A stretch of 64,000 bases of DNA, taken from Maricaulis sp. (lineage in GTDB: Bacteria; Pseudomonadota; Alphaproteobacteria; Caulobacterales; Maricaulaceae). This document shows, in pieces, positions 25,705 to 34,098 of this stretch. Position numbers and translations under genes: made by a program. The stretch lies in NCBI RefSeq assembly GCF_030149425.1, contig NZ_JASBRQ010000010.1:62001-126000 (forward strand). Direction: 5' to 3'. The notes under the pieces were generated by a model. It saw nothing but the letters and a program-made list of their open reading frames with translations. It ran no database searches and was not told where the DNA came from. Within the stretch, counting starts at the first letter, position 1, and each line of letters opens with the position of its first letter.

Positions 25705-27351
25705 CTAAGGCGAGTCCGTTTCTCGCGTTGGCGGACATTGCGGTGAGGGCTCACCGCGATCAGTGAAGTGCCAATAGACAGCCGCCTCGTCATCGCTGGC
25801 CGGATTCATACCGCTATGACGTACATCCGGATCGACCGCGCCGAAGCGCAGGATACAGCTCATATCCTCGATGATCGGGGTGCGCTCCATATAGTCGGAA
25901 TGCCCGAGGCGGGCGCGGCGCAGGAGATAGCGCGTGGCAAAGCCGAGGAAGGAGAAATGGCTGCGGGTCATGTCAATCGTGTGCGGCTGCATCCCGGCTG
26001 GGCCGACGCCGAATCCGAAGACCGGCGGATGGGCGTTTTCTGGATAAAAGCCGATACGCGATTTGCGGTCGCTATCTTCACCGCGGGCCGGGAACAGATT
26101 GCGCAACAGCTGCGAACTGGCAACAGCGACGTCCGACCCGGAGGTGTAAAGCGTCAGACTATTCATCATCGGCGCTGCCGGCTGTACCCATTCCACGAAG
26201 AGATTGCGGTCGAGATCACCGGAGGCGAAGAAGACGTGGTTCATCTCCAGATCCGGCTCGACCACCGCCAGCCGGTTCAGAGCCTGGGCAAAGACCCGCG
26301 TCCCCATGGAATGGGCGACGATGTTGAGCTCTGCGTCGGGCATGGACCGGCGTGCCAGGCGCAGGAAATCAACCAGCCCATCCACGCTTAGATCAGCGTC
26401 GTCCATGTCGGAGAGATAATGCATGACCGAGCCATTGGCCGGCCAAGAGTAGAAAAGGACCGGTCCGGGGAAATCGAGATCATACTTCATCTGAGCTGCC
26501 CTGAAGGCGGCATCACGGAAGCGTACATTGAAGCCGTGGATAAAGATGATGGCCTGATTGTCGTATTCGCCATTCATCTCCCCGACGGCGTCTTCCAGCA
26601 TCTGGGTCGCGAGATCGGAAAAAGCTCCCTCGTTGAGTTCTTCATAGTCCCAGACGGAAAACAGACGCCGCCTTTGCCGGTCACTCACCTCGCGGGCGTC
26701 GCGGGGCACGGCATTGATCCGGTCGCCGCGTTGGCGGCTGTCCGGTACGGTGATGGTCATGAGGCCGAGATGACAATAGCGCTCGCCGGCCTCGACCAGG
26801 CCCGGTTCGCATTTCGGATCGGGGCGGACGCTATAGGCTTCCTGTTCATCCAGCGACGCGCCGAAATCGCTCTGCGGTGCACGGTTAGTGCCGTAGAGCA
26901 AGGTAATACAGGTATATCCGTTACCGGAGGCAAGGTCGGCGGCGGAGCGCGAATAGCAATCGCCAGAGAGGTATTGCTCGCCATCGAAGGGCGTATTCTC
27001 GCCGGCACCGCTGCCAAGCGATCCGATTGAACCAATCGAACCGATTCCCGTTCCCAATCCGGTGCCTCCGCCACCTTGGCTGGACCCGGTCACCCCGACC
27101 CCGCCCTCGGCGGGCGCCCCGGAGGTGTCGCCGAGGATCGCATCCCAATCGACATCATCGCTGGGGGCGGGGCCCGCGGGATCGGCGGGCTCGACTGCGC
27201 CCTCCGGCGGCGCAGGGGCTGGAGGGGGTGTGGCTGAAGGGTATCGCGATGGTGCTTGGGAAGCGCCATCATTATCGCCAAAGGGTAAGGATGCGCAGCT
27301 GGCCAGGCTTAACCCGAGCACGATACAGGCGATTGTAAGCGGTCTGCGCAT
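25705..27351 (-). CDS. DUF900-type alpha/beta hydrolase lipoprotein
   Basis: A 548-residue exported hydrolase. The signal ends in a lipobox (LSLASC), followed by a Pro/Ala/Gly-rich low-complexity region to about residue 125. The alpha/beta-hydrolase domain shows the oxyanion strand IIFIHGFNVRFRDAAFRAAQ, LFYSWPANGSV and the nucleophile elbow VAHSMGTRVFAQAL. This combination is typical of the DUF900/PF05990 esterase group. The DDADLS and FFASGDLDRNLF segments are also usual for it. The ATG at 27351 follows GGGGGGATCGAAC. Substrate unknown; it may act on lipids or esters at the inner face of the outer membrane. Confidence 0.88.
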   Translation of the reverse strand: MRRPLTIACIVLGLSLASCASLPFGDNDGASQAPSRYPSATPPPAPAPPEGAVEPADPAGPAPSDDVDWDAILGDTSGAPAEGGVGVTGSSQGGGGTGLGTGIGSIGSIGSLGSGAGENTPFDGEQYLSGDCYSRSAADLASGNGYTCITLLYGTNRAPQSDFGASLDEQEAYSVRPDPKCEPGLVEAGERYCHLGLMTITVPDSRQRGDRINAVPRDAREVSDRQRRRLFSVWDYEELNEGAFSDLATQMLEDAVGEMNGEYDNQAIIFIHGFNVRFRDAAFRAAQMKYDLDFPGPVLFYSWPANGSVMHYLSDMDDADLSVDGLVDFLRLARRSMPDAELNIVAHSMGTRVFAQALNRLAVVEPDLEMNHVFFASGDLDRNLFVEWVQPAAPMMNSLTLYTSGSDVAVASSQLLRNLFPARGEDSDRKSRIGFYPENAHPPVFGFGVGPAGMQPHTIDMTRSHFSFLGFATRYLLRRARLGHSDYMERTPIIEDMSCILRFGAVDPDVRHSGMNPASDDEAAVYWHFTDRGEPSPQCPPTRETDSP

Positions 27352-27413
27352 GTTCGATCCCCCCGGTTCGAGGAGGTCAGTTTAGCGCCAGGCGCGAAAA
27401 GGTAAAACGGCAC

Positions 27414-27902
27414 TCAACCCTTGGGGTTGAAAAGCGCGACCAATTTGGGCTCGTCCAGGCCTTCGCCGCTGAGGGAGAAGGCGGCTGCGGCGGCGGTGGG
27501 ATAGCCCCCCGGGAGCTGGCCGCTGGCGCCGGCCTTGGCGGCAAGCATGTGGGCGAGAGCACCAATACCGGGATTATGCCCGACAACCAGGATACGGCTG
27601 ACCTGGTCGAAAGCGGTCTTGACCGCGCGCTCGATCATGGTGTCGCTGGCATGATAGAGCGCCATGGGATCTTCAACCGGCGGCGAGCCCAGGAAGGGGG
27701 CGATCAGATCGAAGGTCTGGCGCGTCCGCCAGGCCGGGGAAACCAGGGCGAGGTCGACTTCAAGCCCCTGTTCGCCCAGCAGCTTCCCGGCGGCTTCACT
27801 GTCTTCACGGCCGCGACCGGTCAGGCCGCGCTGGAAATCGTCTTCGGCTTCGAGCCGGTCCACAGCCTTGGCGTGGCGCATCAGTATGAGAAGTCGATCC
27901 AT
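27414..27902 (-). CDS. SixA-type histidine phosphatase
   Basis: A 162-residue member of the histidine phosphatase superfamily. It carries the RHG-type motif LILMRHAKA with catalytic His9, then GLTGRGREDSEAAGKLL, LVSPAWRTRQT and a second His in ILVVGHNPGIGALAHML. SixA proteins remove phosphate from histidine phosphotransfer proteins, so this one might modulate phosphorelay or PTS signalling; that role is inferred. It is read alone, divergent from the peroxiredoxin gene. Confidence 0.9.
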   Translation of the reverse strand: MDRLLILMRHAKAVDRLEAEDDFQRGLTGRGREDSEAAGKLLGEQGLEVDLALVSPAWRTRQTFDLIAPFLGSPPVEDPMALYHASDTMIERAVKTAFDQVSRILVVGHNPGIGALAHMLAAKAGASGQLPGGYPTAAAAAFSLSGEGLDEPKLVALFNPKG

Positions 27903-28039
27903 AATCCCCGTCCGGCCCGCTAATGCCGATCTGCTTTAAAGTTCTGCGTCATTCCTGTCCGCCCCTTGCAAACGACCGGCAGGAGGCGCACCTAGGTCTA
28001 CGCTGTTTTCCCCCGCTGTAAAACTTCAAGGAGCGCACA

Positions 28040-28693
28040 ATGGGTCTCTTGCTTGGCGATACCGCACCGGACTTCGACATTGAAACCAATGAAGGTCCGA
28101 TCAATTTCCATAACTGGATCGGCGACGACTGGGTCGTCTTTTTCTCCCACCCGGCGGACTATACCCCGGTGTGCACGACCGAGCTGGGCTTCACCGCCAA
28201 GCTGAAAGACGAGTTCGCCAAGCGCAATGCCAAGGCGATCGCCCTGTCTGTCGACAGCGTCGAGGACCACAAGGGCTGGATCAAGGACATTGAGGAAACC
28301 CAGAATGTCCAGATGAACTTCCCGATCATCGCCGATCCGGACCGTGTCGTGTCCGACCTGTACCAGATGATCCACCCGAACGCCGATCCGAAGCTGACCG
28401 TGCGCTCTGTCTACATCATCGATAACAACAAGAAGATCCGCGCGACCTTCACCTATCCGCCGAGTGCTGGCCGGAATTTCAACGAGGTCCTGCGCCTCAT
28501 CGACAGCCTGCAGCTGACCGATGAGTACAAGGTCGCAACCCCGGTCAACTGGCAGGATGGCGATGATGTGATCGTCGTTCCGTCCATTTCCGACGCTGAA
28601 GCCGACAAGCTTTTCCCGGCGGGCTATGAGCGCATCAAACCTTATCTGCGGGTAACCAAACAGCCCAATAAACAGTCTGAACCGGCTGAGTAA
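28040..28693 (+). CDS. 1-Cys peroxiredoxin (Prx6 group)
   Basis: Reduces hydroperoxides. The 217-residue sequence has the peroxidatic Cys45 in PADYTPVCTTE and no other cysteine, which defines a 1-Cys enzyme. Arg in VRSVYIIDNNKKIRA and the C-terminal Prx6-type extension (VNWQDGDDVIVVPSISDAEADKLFP) fit the same group. The ATG is preceded by AAGGAGCGCACA. It stands alone, followed by a strong hairpin shared with the convergent neighbour. Confidence 0.95.
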   Translation: MGLLLGDTAPDFDIETNEGPINFHNWIGDDWVVFFSHPADYTPVCTTELGFTAKLKDEFAKRNAKAIALSVDSVEDHKGWIKDIEETQNVQMNFPIIADPDRVVSDLYQMIHPNADPKLTVRSVYIIDNNKKIRATFTYPPSAGRNFNEVLRLIDSLQLTDEYKVATPVNWQDGDDVIVVPSISDAEADKLFPAGYERIKPYLRVTKQPNKQSEPAE

Positions 28694-28787
28694 AAACGGC
28701 TTGTCGCGGTGTTTGGGAGATTGCCTGTCTCCCCTGCCCGCTCCCAATCCGGTCGGCCTTCTGGCTGCCGGAACAGACTAGAACAGG

Positions 28788-28818
28788 ACAGGGCGGGCCG
28801 ATGATCGGCCCGCCCTGT
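28788..28818. terminator. Bidirectional terminator between peroxiredoxin and the HEXXH-protein gene
   Basis: A near-perfect palindrome with 15-bp arms, ACAGGGCGGGCCGAT-G-ATCGGCCCGCCCTGT, lies between convergent genes. T-runs are weak on both sides. It could end both transcripts and protect their 3' ends. Confidence 0.75.
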
Positions 28819-28819
28819 T

Positions 28820-28843
28820 CGTATCCGTCCCCAACCGGATACG
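28820..28843 (-). terminator. Second hairpin directly after the HEXXH-protein stop codon
   Basis: CGTATCCG-TCCCCAAC-CGGATACG forms an 8-bp stem starting three bases past the stop codon of the minus-strand gene. Together with the palindrome at 28788-28818 it makes a tandem hairpin pair. Confidence 0.6.
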
Positions 28844-28845
28844 GA

Positions 28846-30666
28846 TCAGCCGGTCTGTGTAGCCTCGAACAGGGTGCGCGCGAGGCTACGCAGTTCGGCC
28901 AGGCTCAGGCGTGGCAATTGCACCCAGAGCGATATCTCCGGGTCGATCGAGGGGTAGCGCTGCGGGTGGGCGGCGATCTCCGCCGCCATGGCCTGCATCA
29001 GATAGGCCTCCGCATCGGCGTGCGGTGTGCCGCCGCGATTGGCCACAGCGCCGGGCGAATAGAAGCCGGCCAGCGAGAAGAGCGGGTGTTCGCCATAAGC
29101 CAGCTCGGTCAGCTTGGCGCGGTATTCCAGCATCCATTGTTCGCCCTCATAGCCATGCTGGGTGTCGAGGATGTGCTGGCCCTCATGCACCACGGTCGAG
29201 GTCGAGACGAAATGGTCGACAATAGCCCCGATGGCGGCCGTGCGGGCGTCACGCGGGGTCTCATAACCTTGCCGGAACGGGGCCAGGGCGAGCAGGCGGA
29301 TCATGTCGTCAGCCCGGCGGTCATAGCTGCCAGTGTCGCCGGGCTCGGCTTCGTTCAGCGCCTGCGCCCAGTCGGCTTCGATCTGGGTCATGCGCGCGGG
29401 ATCCATCAACATTGCCGAGCGGGACAGGGCGGCGCCGAATTTGGGATCGAGCACATCGATGAAACGGCGGCTTTCCGCACGCCCGTCCGCGCCCGTGGTG
29501 ACCCAGCCGCCATCGGCTGCGTGATCATCCCAGAACCAGCGGCTAAATCCGTTCGAGGGCATGTTGAACAGGGTCACGCTATCAATATCGGTGGCCTGGC
29601 CCCACTGGTCGATCGGACGCGGGTCAGAGGAGACGATATGGCCGAAATGCAGGTCGAGCCGGCCATTGGTTTCCCCGATCACCGCCATCCAGCGCAGGCG
29701 GGCATCGAACTGGGCCAGTTGCCCGCGAATTGAGGCTTCAAGATCCTCGCCTTCGGCTGTTTCCAGACCCAGGGCCCGTGATAGCCGGTTCACCGGAGGT
29801 GCCAGGCGCTCCCAGAGCGAGGCCTCGACCTCGTCACCGCCGAGGGCGCGGGCGTGATAATAGCGGTCCATGACCGCTGCGACCTGGTCCTCATATTCCG
29901 CAATCGCCTGCATCTCGCCCGCCTTGGCGGACTGACCGGCACGGCGGTATTCCAGCGCGGCCTCGTCATAGAAATGCCAGGCGGCGAGCAGGTCGGCGCG
30001 GGCCGAATGCGCGCTTCGTCCGCCCTGTTCAATGAGCGCGTTCCACTGGTACAGCGCTGATCCGTGGTCATCATCCGGACGGGTAAAGCCAACCACGCCG
30101 AGCATGGCCCAGATCTCCCCAGCGGCGGCGTAGTCGCTGTCCTCGACGGCAAGCCGGTGGGCAAGCAGGGCATTGTGCAAATGACCCGGCGCATTGGCGA
30201 GGGAGCGCGCCAGCCGCTGACGGGCTGCATCGCGGCGTCCGAGAGCCAGCAGGGCCTGCGCTGCGGTCTGGGCCAGGTCCGGGTCTTGTGCGGGCGCATG
30301 GCCGGCGCGGGCGAGGCTCGCCAGGGCCAGCGCGGGTGCGTTCTCGGCGAGGTGGATGCGGCCTTCCAGCAAGGCCAGGCGTTCGCTGTTCCGGGCCGTG
30401 TCAGAGGCAGCCTGCAACACGGTCAGGGCCGCCACCGGATCAGTATCGATCTGCCAGAGATAGAGGGCATGCGCCGTGATGGCGCGTTCGCTCTGCGGTT
30501 CCGCCTCATACCAGAGCCGGGCGGCTTCACCGCGCCCTTGCGTATCGAGGCCCCAAAAGGCGGCGGAATAGTCATTCTCGCTCTGGGCATGGCCCGGCAG
30601 GGGCAAAACCAGGCAGAACAGGATCAGCACCGCAATCGGGTACCGGAAGAGATTTGCGATCAACAT
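28846..30666 (-). CDS. Exported helical-repeat protein with an HEXXH metalloprotease-like motif
   Basis: The ATG at 30666 (MLIANLFRYPIAVLILF) opens a signal peptide ending near GHAQ and gives 606 residues; the track start at 30741 is unsupported. Residues to about 240 are Ala/Leu-rich TPR-like helices. The C-terminal part contains VVHEGQHILD, an HEXXH zinc-site motif at His494-His498, with Glu514 or Glu521 in the helix LEYRAKLTELA as a possible third ligand, as in gluzincins. The surrounding HGYEGEQW and GGTPHADAEAYLMQAMAAEIAAHP are unlike any family I can name. It could be a periplasmic metallopeptidase; activity is inferred only. The AraC-type gene lies 40 bases upstream on the same strand. 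Confidence 0.8.
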   Translation of the reverse strand: MLIANLFRYPIAVLILFCLVLPLPGHAQSENDYSAAFWGLDTQGRGEAARLWYEAEPQSERAITAHALYLWQIDTDPVAALTVLQAASDTARNSERLALLEGRIHLAENAPALALASLARAGHAPAQDPDLAQTAAQALLALGRRDAARQRLARSLANAPGHLHNALLAHRLAVEDSDYAAAGEIWAMLGVVGFTRPDDDHGSALYQWNALIEQGGRSAHSARADLLAAWHFYDEAALEYRRAGQSAKAGEMQAIAEYEDQVAAVMDRYYHARALGGDEVEASLWERLAPPVNRLSRALGLETAEGEDLEASIRGQLAQFDARLRWMAVIGETNGRLDLHFGHIVSSDPRPIDQWGQATDIDSVTLFNMPSNGFSRWFWDDHAADGGWVTTGADGRAESRRFIDVLDPKFGAALSRSAMLMDPARMTQIEADWAQALNEAEPGDTGSYDRRADDMIRLLALAPFRQGYETPRDARTAAIGAIVDHFVSTSTVVHEGQHILDTQHGYEGEQWMLEYRAKLTELAYGEHPLFSLAGFYSPGAVANRGGTPHADAEAYLMQAMAAEIAAHPQRYPSIDPEISLWVQLPRLSLAELRSLARTLFEATQTG

Positions 30667-30706
30667 GAGGTCCTCAACACAGCCGGCAGGGCAGATAGTC
30701 TTGAGG

Positions 30707-31426
30707 CTAGGTGGATGCGGAGCGCCGCGTCTTGTATCCACTTGACCGGCGCCAGGCGCTTGGGCTGCGCCCGGTCATGGCGTTGATGGCCCGGCTCATA
30801 TGCGCCTGGTCGGCAAACCCGCTGATCAGCGCGACCTCGGCCAGGGGGCGCCGTGCGCTCTGCAGCTGGCGGAAGGCGAGGCGAGCCTTGGCATCGGCCC
30901 GGAAGGCCTTGGGTGAAACCCCGAATGCGCGTTTGAAGCCGCGCGAAACGCTTTCCGCTGACAGACCGGCTGCGCGCGCCCAGTCCTGCAGGGCGAGGCT
31001 GGGATCCGCCTCCAGCGCGGCGGCGAGCTGGTCGGGCCAATCGGACATGTAGGCGTCGGCCCGGATCTCGGCTCGGGCGAGGGCATTGACCAGTTCACCG
31101 CACGCCTCTGCTGCGCCGTTCAGCGCCAGCTGCACCACCCGGTCAATCGCCGCCTCGATCCGGTAGACCCCTTCGCCCGCATCCTCGGGCAGGGCGAGGT
31201 TGAGCGTGCGCGCGCCTTTGGTGCCGATCTGGTCGCCATGGGTGGCATAGCGCGGATGGACGACGACATCGCCCGGTTCCACCGTAACACGCCCGGTCGC
31301 CCCGGCCTCGACATAGCCGCCGGCCAGGATAATCGCCGCATAGGGCGCGGTATGACGATGACGCGGCAGGGCCAGTCCCGCCTCCAGCGTCTCGATTCCG
31401 TTATGGATTTCTGCCCAGTCCGCCAT
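30707..31426 (-). CDS. AraC-family transcriptional regulator with N-terminal cupin
   Basis: The likely start is ATG 31426 (239 residues), although ribosome-site support is weak; the track ORF uses a TTG eight codons earlier. The N-terminal cupin-like domain shows LALPRHRHTAPYAAIILAGGYVEAG and VEPGDVVVHP. The C-terminal pair of helix-turn-helices is LALQDWARAAGLSAESVSRGFKRAFGVSPKAFR and LAEVALISGFADQAHMSRAINAMTGRSPSAWR, with the AraC signature. The HxH in the cupin could bind metal or ligand. It is read in the same direction as the HEXXH-protein gene and divergent from the amidohydrolase operon, so it may control either. The ligand is unknown. Confidence 0.9.
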   Translation of the reverse strand: MADWAEIHNGIETLEAGLALPRHRHTAPYAAIILAGGYVEAGATGRVTVEPGDVVVHPRYATHGDQIGTKGARTLNLALPEDAGEGVYRIEAAIDRVVQLALNGAAEACGELVNALARAEIRADAYMSDWPDQLAAALEADPSLALQDWARAAGLSAESVSRGFKRAFGVSPKAFRADAKARLAFRQLQSARRPLAEVALISGFADQAHMSRAINAMTGRSPSAWRRSSGYKTRRSAST

Positions 31427-31462
31427 GGAGAAAAGGCTAAAGAAGCGCAACGGATCAGCAAG

Positions 31463-31480
31463 TTACAAAAAAGTTTGTAA
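31463..31480. promoter_or_regulatory. Perfect inverted repeat TTACAAA-N4-TTTGTAA between AraC gene and amidohydrolase operon
   Basis: An 18-bp operator-like palindrome lies 37 bases upstream of the AraC start and 65 bases before the amidohydrolase ATG. A TTGACG -35-like element follows at 31488-31493, with ATATTG at 31511-31516 (17-base spacer). A second symmetric element, CTTTCC-N7-GGAAAG, overlaps that -10 (31503-31521). The arrangement suggests control of the plus-strand operon by a dimeric regulator, either the AraC protein or the XRE protein at the operon end. Confidence 0.6.
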
Positions 31481-31544
31481 AGCACCCTTGACGTAAAGCG
31501 AGCTTTCCACATATTGGAAAGGAAGCTTGACACACGAGGAATGA

Positions 31545-32999
31545 ATGATGATCCGATCCCGATTGCTTGGCGCTGTTGCCGGCCTGGTGCTGGCCACCGG
31601 TTTGCCCGCCTGCGCGGCGAGCCAGCCCGAGCCGATGACCGGCGAGCTCTATTTCGGCTTTACCCGGCTCGACCCGGTTGCCCGTACGGCTATCGAGGAT
31701 AGCTATGTCGTGGTCGAGGACGGCTTGATCCGCGCGGCCGGTAGCGGCACGCCGCCGGCCGGCAGCTATAGCGCATCCTACGATCTCACCGGCCGCTACG
31801 GCTTGCCGGGCCTGATCGATGCGCACGGGCATATCACGGCCGGACCGCATGCGGTCGAGGTCATCGACGGCAGCCCGACCGTGACCATTGAGAGCCGGGA
31901 CGATGTTGTGCGCTATCACGCCCTGGCGTCGCTCGCCTTTGGTGTCACCACGGTGCGCAATCCCGGCGGCGACCCGCAAGCCGGGGCCCGCTATGATGCC
32001 AATATCGCCTCGGGCGAATGGCTGGGCCCGGATGCTGTGCATGCCGGTGCAGTGATCCAGCCGCCGCCCTTTGGCGGCAATGCCTTTGCCTATCCGACCA
32101 CGCCGGAGGAGTGGGACGCGGAAGCGGCCCGCCAGGCCGAACTCGGTGTGACCTATTTCAAGCTTTACCACGCGCTCACAGAGGAGGAGCTGGCCGAGGG
32201 GGTGCGCGCCGCTGATGCGCATGGCCTCGAGGTCATCGCTCATCTCGACCAGGTCAGCTGGATGCGCGCGGTGGAGATCGGAGTGGATGGTCTGCTGCAT
32301 GCCCTGCCCACAAGTGCCGACCTGCTTGAGCCGGGGGCTCGCGAGCAATACCTCGCCAGCCGCGGTCCCAACTCGAAATTCTACTATCAATGGTTCGAGC
32401 TCGCCGATTTCGACGGTCCGCTGATGCAGAATCTGTTTCGCGAGCTGGCCGAGCGTCAGATCGAGGTGGACCTGACACTGTTGGTCAATTTCCTCGTCTA
32501 CCGGCGCGATGCTTTCAATGAGCTCTACGGCCCCGATGACCGCTTTTACGTCCATCCGGAGGCGCTAGCGGCTACCATGAGTTTCCTCGGCGCGTCTGGT
32601 GTCGGCTGGACCGATGAGGACTATGCCCGCGCCGATGCCGCGATGCAGCAGCTCTTCGCCTTCGTCCGCCATCTTGATGCGGCAGGAGTGCCCTTGATGG
32701 TCGGCACGGATGGACCGGGCGGCGGCTCGATCTACTGGCAGGAGCTGCAGCTTCACGCCGATGCCGGGCTCGACCCCTGGCGCATCCTCGAGCTTGCCAC
32801 GAGCGGCAATGCCCAGGGCATGGGCCTGGGCGAAACCACAGGCCGGATCGAGGCGGGTTTTGAGGCCGACCTTGCCTTCTTCAACGCCGACCCGCGCCTC
32901 GACCTTGAAAACCTGCGCCAGCTCGACCGCGTGGTCAGCAATGGCCGCACCTTCACCCGCACTGAACTCGACAATCTCATCGAAGAGGAGATGAACTGA
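31545..32999 (+). CDS. Exported metal-dependent amidohydrolase (imidazolonepropionase-like)
   Basis: A 484-residue member of the amidohydrolase superfamily. The N-terminus is a lipoprotein-type signal (LVLATGLPAC). Metal-site residues are readable in order: HxH in LIDAHGHI, Lys in TYFKLYHAL (candidate carboxylated Lys), His in EVIAHLDQ, His in GLLHALPT and Asp in VGTDGPGG. The closest groups are exported imidazolonepropionase-like or prolidase-like hydrolases acting on amides or dipeptides. The substrate is not deducible. The ATG follows GAGGAATGA. Its TGA overlaps the next ATG (TGATG), making it the first gene of a five-gene coupled operon. Confidence 0.88.
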   Translation: MMIRSRLLGAVAGLVLATGLPACAASQPEPMTGELYFGFTRLDPVARTAIEDSYVVVEDGLIRAAGSGTPPAGSYSASYDLTGRYGLPGLIDAHGHITAGPHAVEVIDGSPTVTIESRDDVVRYHALASLAFGVTTVRNPGGDPQAGARYDANIASGEWLGPDAVHAGAVIQPPPFGGNAFAYPTTPEEWDAEAARQAELGVTYFKLYHALTEEELAEGVRAADAHGLEVIAHLDQVSWMRAVEIGVDGLLHALPTSADLLEPGAREQYLASRGPNSKFYYQWFELADFDGPLMQNLFRELAERQIEVDLTLLVNFLVYRRDAFNELYGPDDRFYVHPEALAATMSFLGASGVGWTDEDYARADAAMQQLFAFVRHLDAAGVPLMVGTDGPGGGSIYWQELQLHADAGLDPWRILELATSGNAQGMGLGETTGRIEAGFEADLAFFNADPRLDLENLRQLDRVVSNGRTFTRTELDNLIEEEMN

Positions 33000-33253
33000 T
33001 GGGAAAACAAGTCCGCAAACTCGTGCTCAGCCTGGCCGTACTGGTCTGCATCGGCGCCTGGGCCGGGGTCGTGGCGACCTTCCAGACAACGGATGACATC
33101 GCCACCAAGACGATCGCCCTCACCATAGCCGCGCTGGCAACCGAAGGCCTGATCTGGGCTCTCGCCATCATCGGCGGCTGGAGCATGTTCGCCAATCGCA
33201 AAGCCCTGTTTGCCCGTCTGTTCGGGCGCAAGAAAGCCACCAAGGAGGCCTGA
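32999..33253 (+). CDS. Small membrane protein (2 helices), operon gene 2
   Basis: An 84-residue protein with two membrane segments (about 8-26 and 40-61) and a very basic C-terminus (NRKALFARLFGRKKATKEA). The ATG overlaps the amidohydrolase stop by one base, so translation is coupled. No known family is recognised. Basic inside-facing ends predict both termini in the cytoplasm. Confidence 0.8.
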   Translation: MGKQVRKLVLSLAVLVCIGAWAGVVATFQTTDDIATKTIALTIAALATEGLIWALAIIGGWSMFANRKALFARLFGRKKATKEA

Positions 33254-33254
33254 A

Positions 33255-33497
33255 ATGGAAAAGTATGATGATATCCCGACCCTGAAATCCCTGGCCGTGT
33301 TTGCGGTCGTCTTCTTCGGCATCTGGGCCTTCGCGTCCGGCGGGATTGCCTGGCTCGACCCGCTGCGTGACTTCGTCGCCAGCCTCAGCTTCGAGCTCAA
33401 AGGTCTGGTCCTGGCCAGTTTCATTATTGCCGTTCTCGCCGCAGCGCGGATTATGGTGTTGATCACCAAGGGATTCGGCAAAGAGACAAGTGAATGA
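33255..33497 (+). CDS. Small membrane protein (2 helices), operon gene 3
   Basis: The ATG at 33255 has a perfect AAGGAGG site; the track start at 33210 lies inside the previous gene. The 80-residue product has membrane segments at about 10-32 and 45-66 and a charged C-terminus. It begins one base after the previous stop and overlaps the next gene by four bases (ATGA). No family recognised. Confidence 0.8.
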   Translation: MEKYDDIPTLKSLAVFAVVFFGIWAFASGGIAWLDPLRDFVASLSFELKGLVLASFIIAVLAAARIMVLITKGFGKETSE

Positions 33498-33901
33498 CCT
33501 GGACACAGCTCAACCCCGCCAGCCGCCGTTATCACTGGCGGGCCGTCGTGCTCATCCTGACCTTTACCGGCCTTGTCGTCGCCATCGACAAGATCCTCGA
33601 CCCGTCGATCAATAACTGGTCGGCGGGTGCGACCTGGCCACTGGTAGCGCTGACCTGTCTGCCGCTGGCCCTGTGGGGCTATGAGACGATCCGCTATGTC
33701 CGCCATCTCGACGAGATGGTGGCGCAGATGCAGGTCCGCGCCACTGCGGTGGCTGCGCTGGTGGTGTTATTTGTGGCTGCGGTCACCGGCGTCGCCGAGA
33801 TCTACGGCCAGATGGAACCGGTCAATACCGCCCTGTTGCTGCCTGTCGCCGCCGTCGTCCACAGCGCCGCCTCGCTCTGGCAGGAATGGCGCATGCGATG
33901 A
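33494..33901 (+). CDS. Four-helix membrane protein, operon gene 4
   Basis: A 135-residue protein with about four membrane helices. A conserved-looking cytoplasmic segment YVRHLDEMVAQMQVRATAVA between helices 2 and 3 resembles small membrane proteins that are commonly encoded next to YozG-like XRE regulators. It overlaps both neighbours by four bases (ATGA), so it is translationally coupled to the regulator that follows. Function unknown; it may be a sensor or the regulator's partner. Confidence 0.82.
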   Translation: MTWTQLNPASRRYHWRAVVLILTFTGLVVAIDKILDPSINNWSAGATWPLVALTCLPLALWGYETIRYVRHLDEMVAQMQVRATAVAALVVLFVAAVTGVAEIYGQMEPVNTALLLPVAAVVHSAASLWQEWRMR

Positions 33902-34098
33902 ATAACCGGCTCAAGGAATTGCGCGGCGAGCGCGGCTGGAGCCAGCAAGCCCTGGCCGAAAAGCTCGACGTCTCGCGTCAGACCATCAATGCCCTGGAAA
34001 AGGGCCGCTACGACCCGTCCTTACCGCTCGCCTTCAAGATCGGACGCTTGTTCGAGCTGAAGATTGAAGAGATCTTTGATGATGAGGAGGCGGGTTAG
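33898..34098 (+). CDS. Small XRE-family transcriptional regulator, operon gene 5
   Basis: A 66-residue protein that is almost only a helix-turn-helix domain: LKELRGERGWSQQALAEKLDVSRQTINALEKGRYDPSLPLAFKIGRLF. This is the YozG-like subgroup of Cro/C1 regulators. The ATG at 33898 overlaps the preceding membrane-protein gene by four bases; the track start is four codons upstream. It is the last gene of the operon and overlaps the convergent neighbour by four bases. It most likely autoregulates the operon through an upstream operator. Confidence 0.92.
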   Translation: MNNRLKELRGERGWSQQALAEKLDVSRQTINALEKGRYDPSLPLAFKIGRLFELKIEEIFDDEEAG

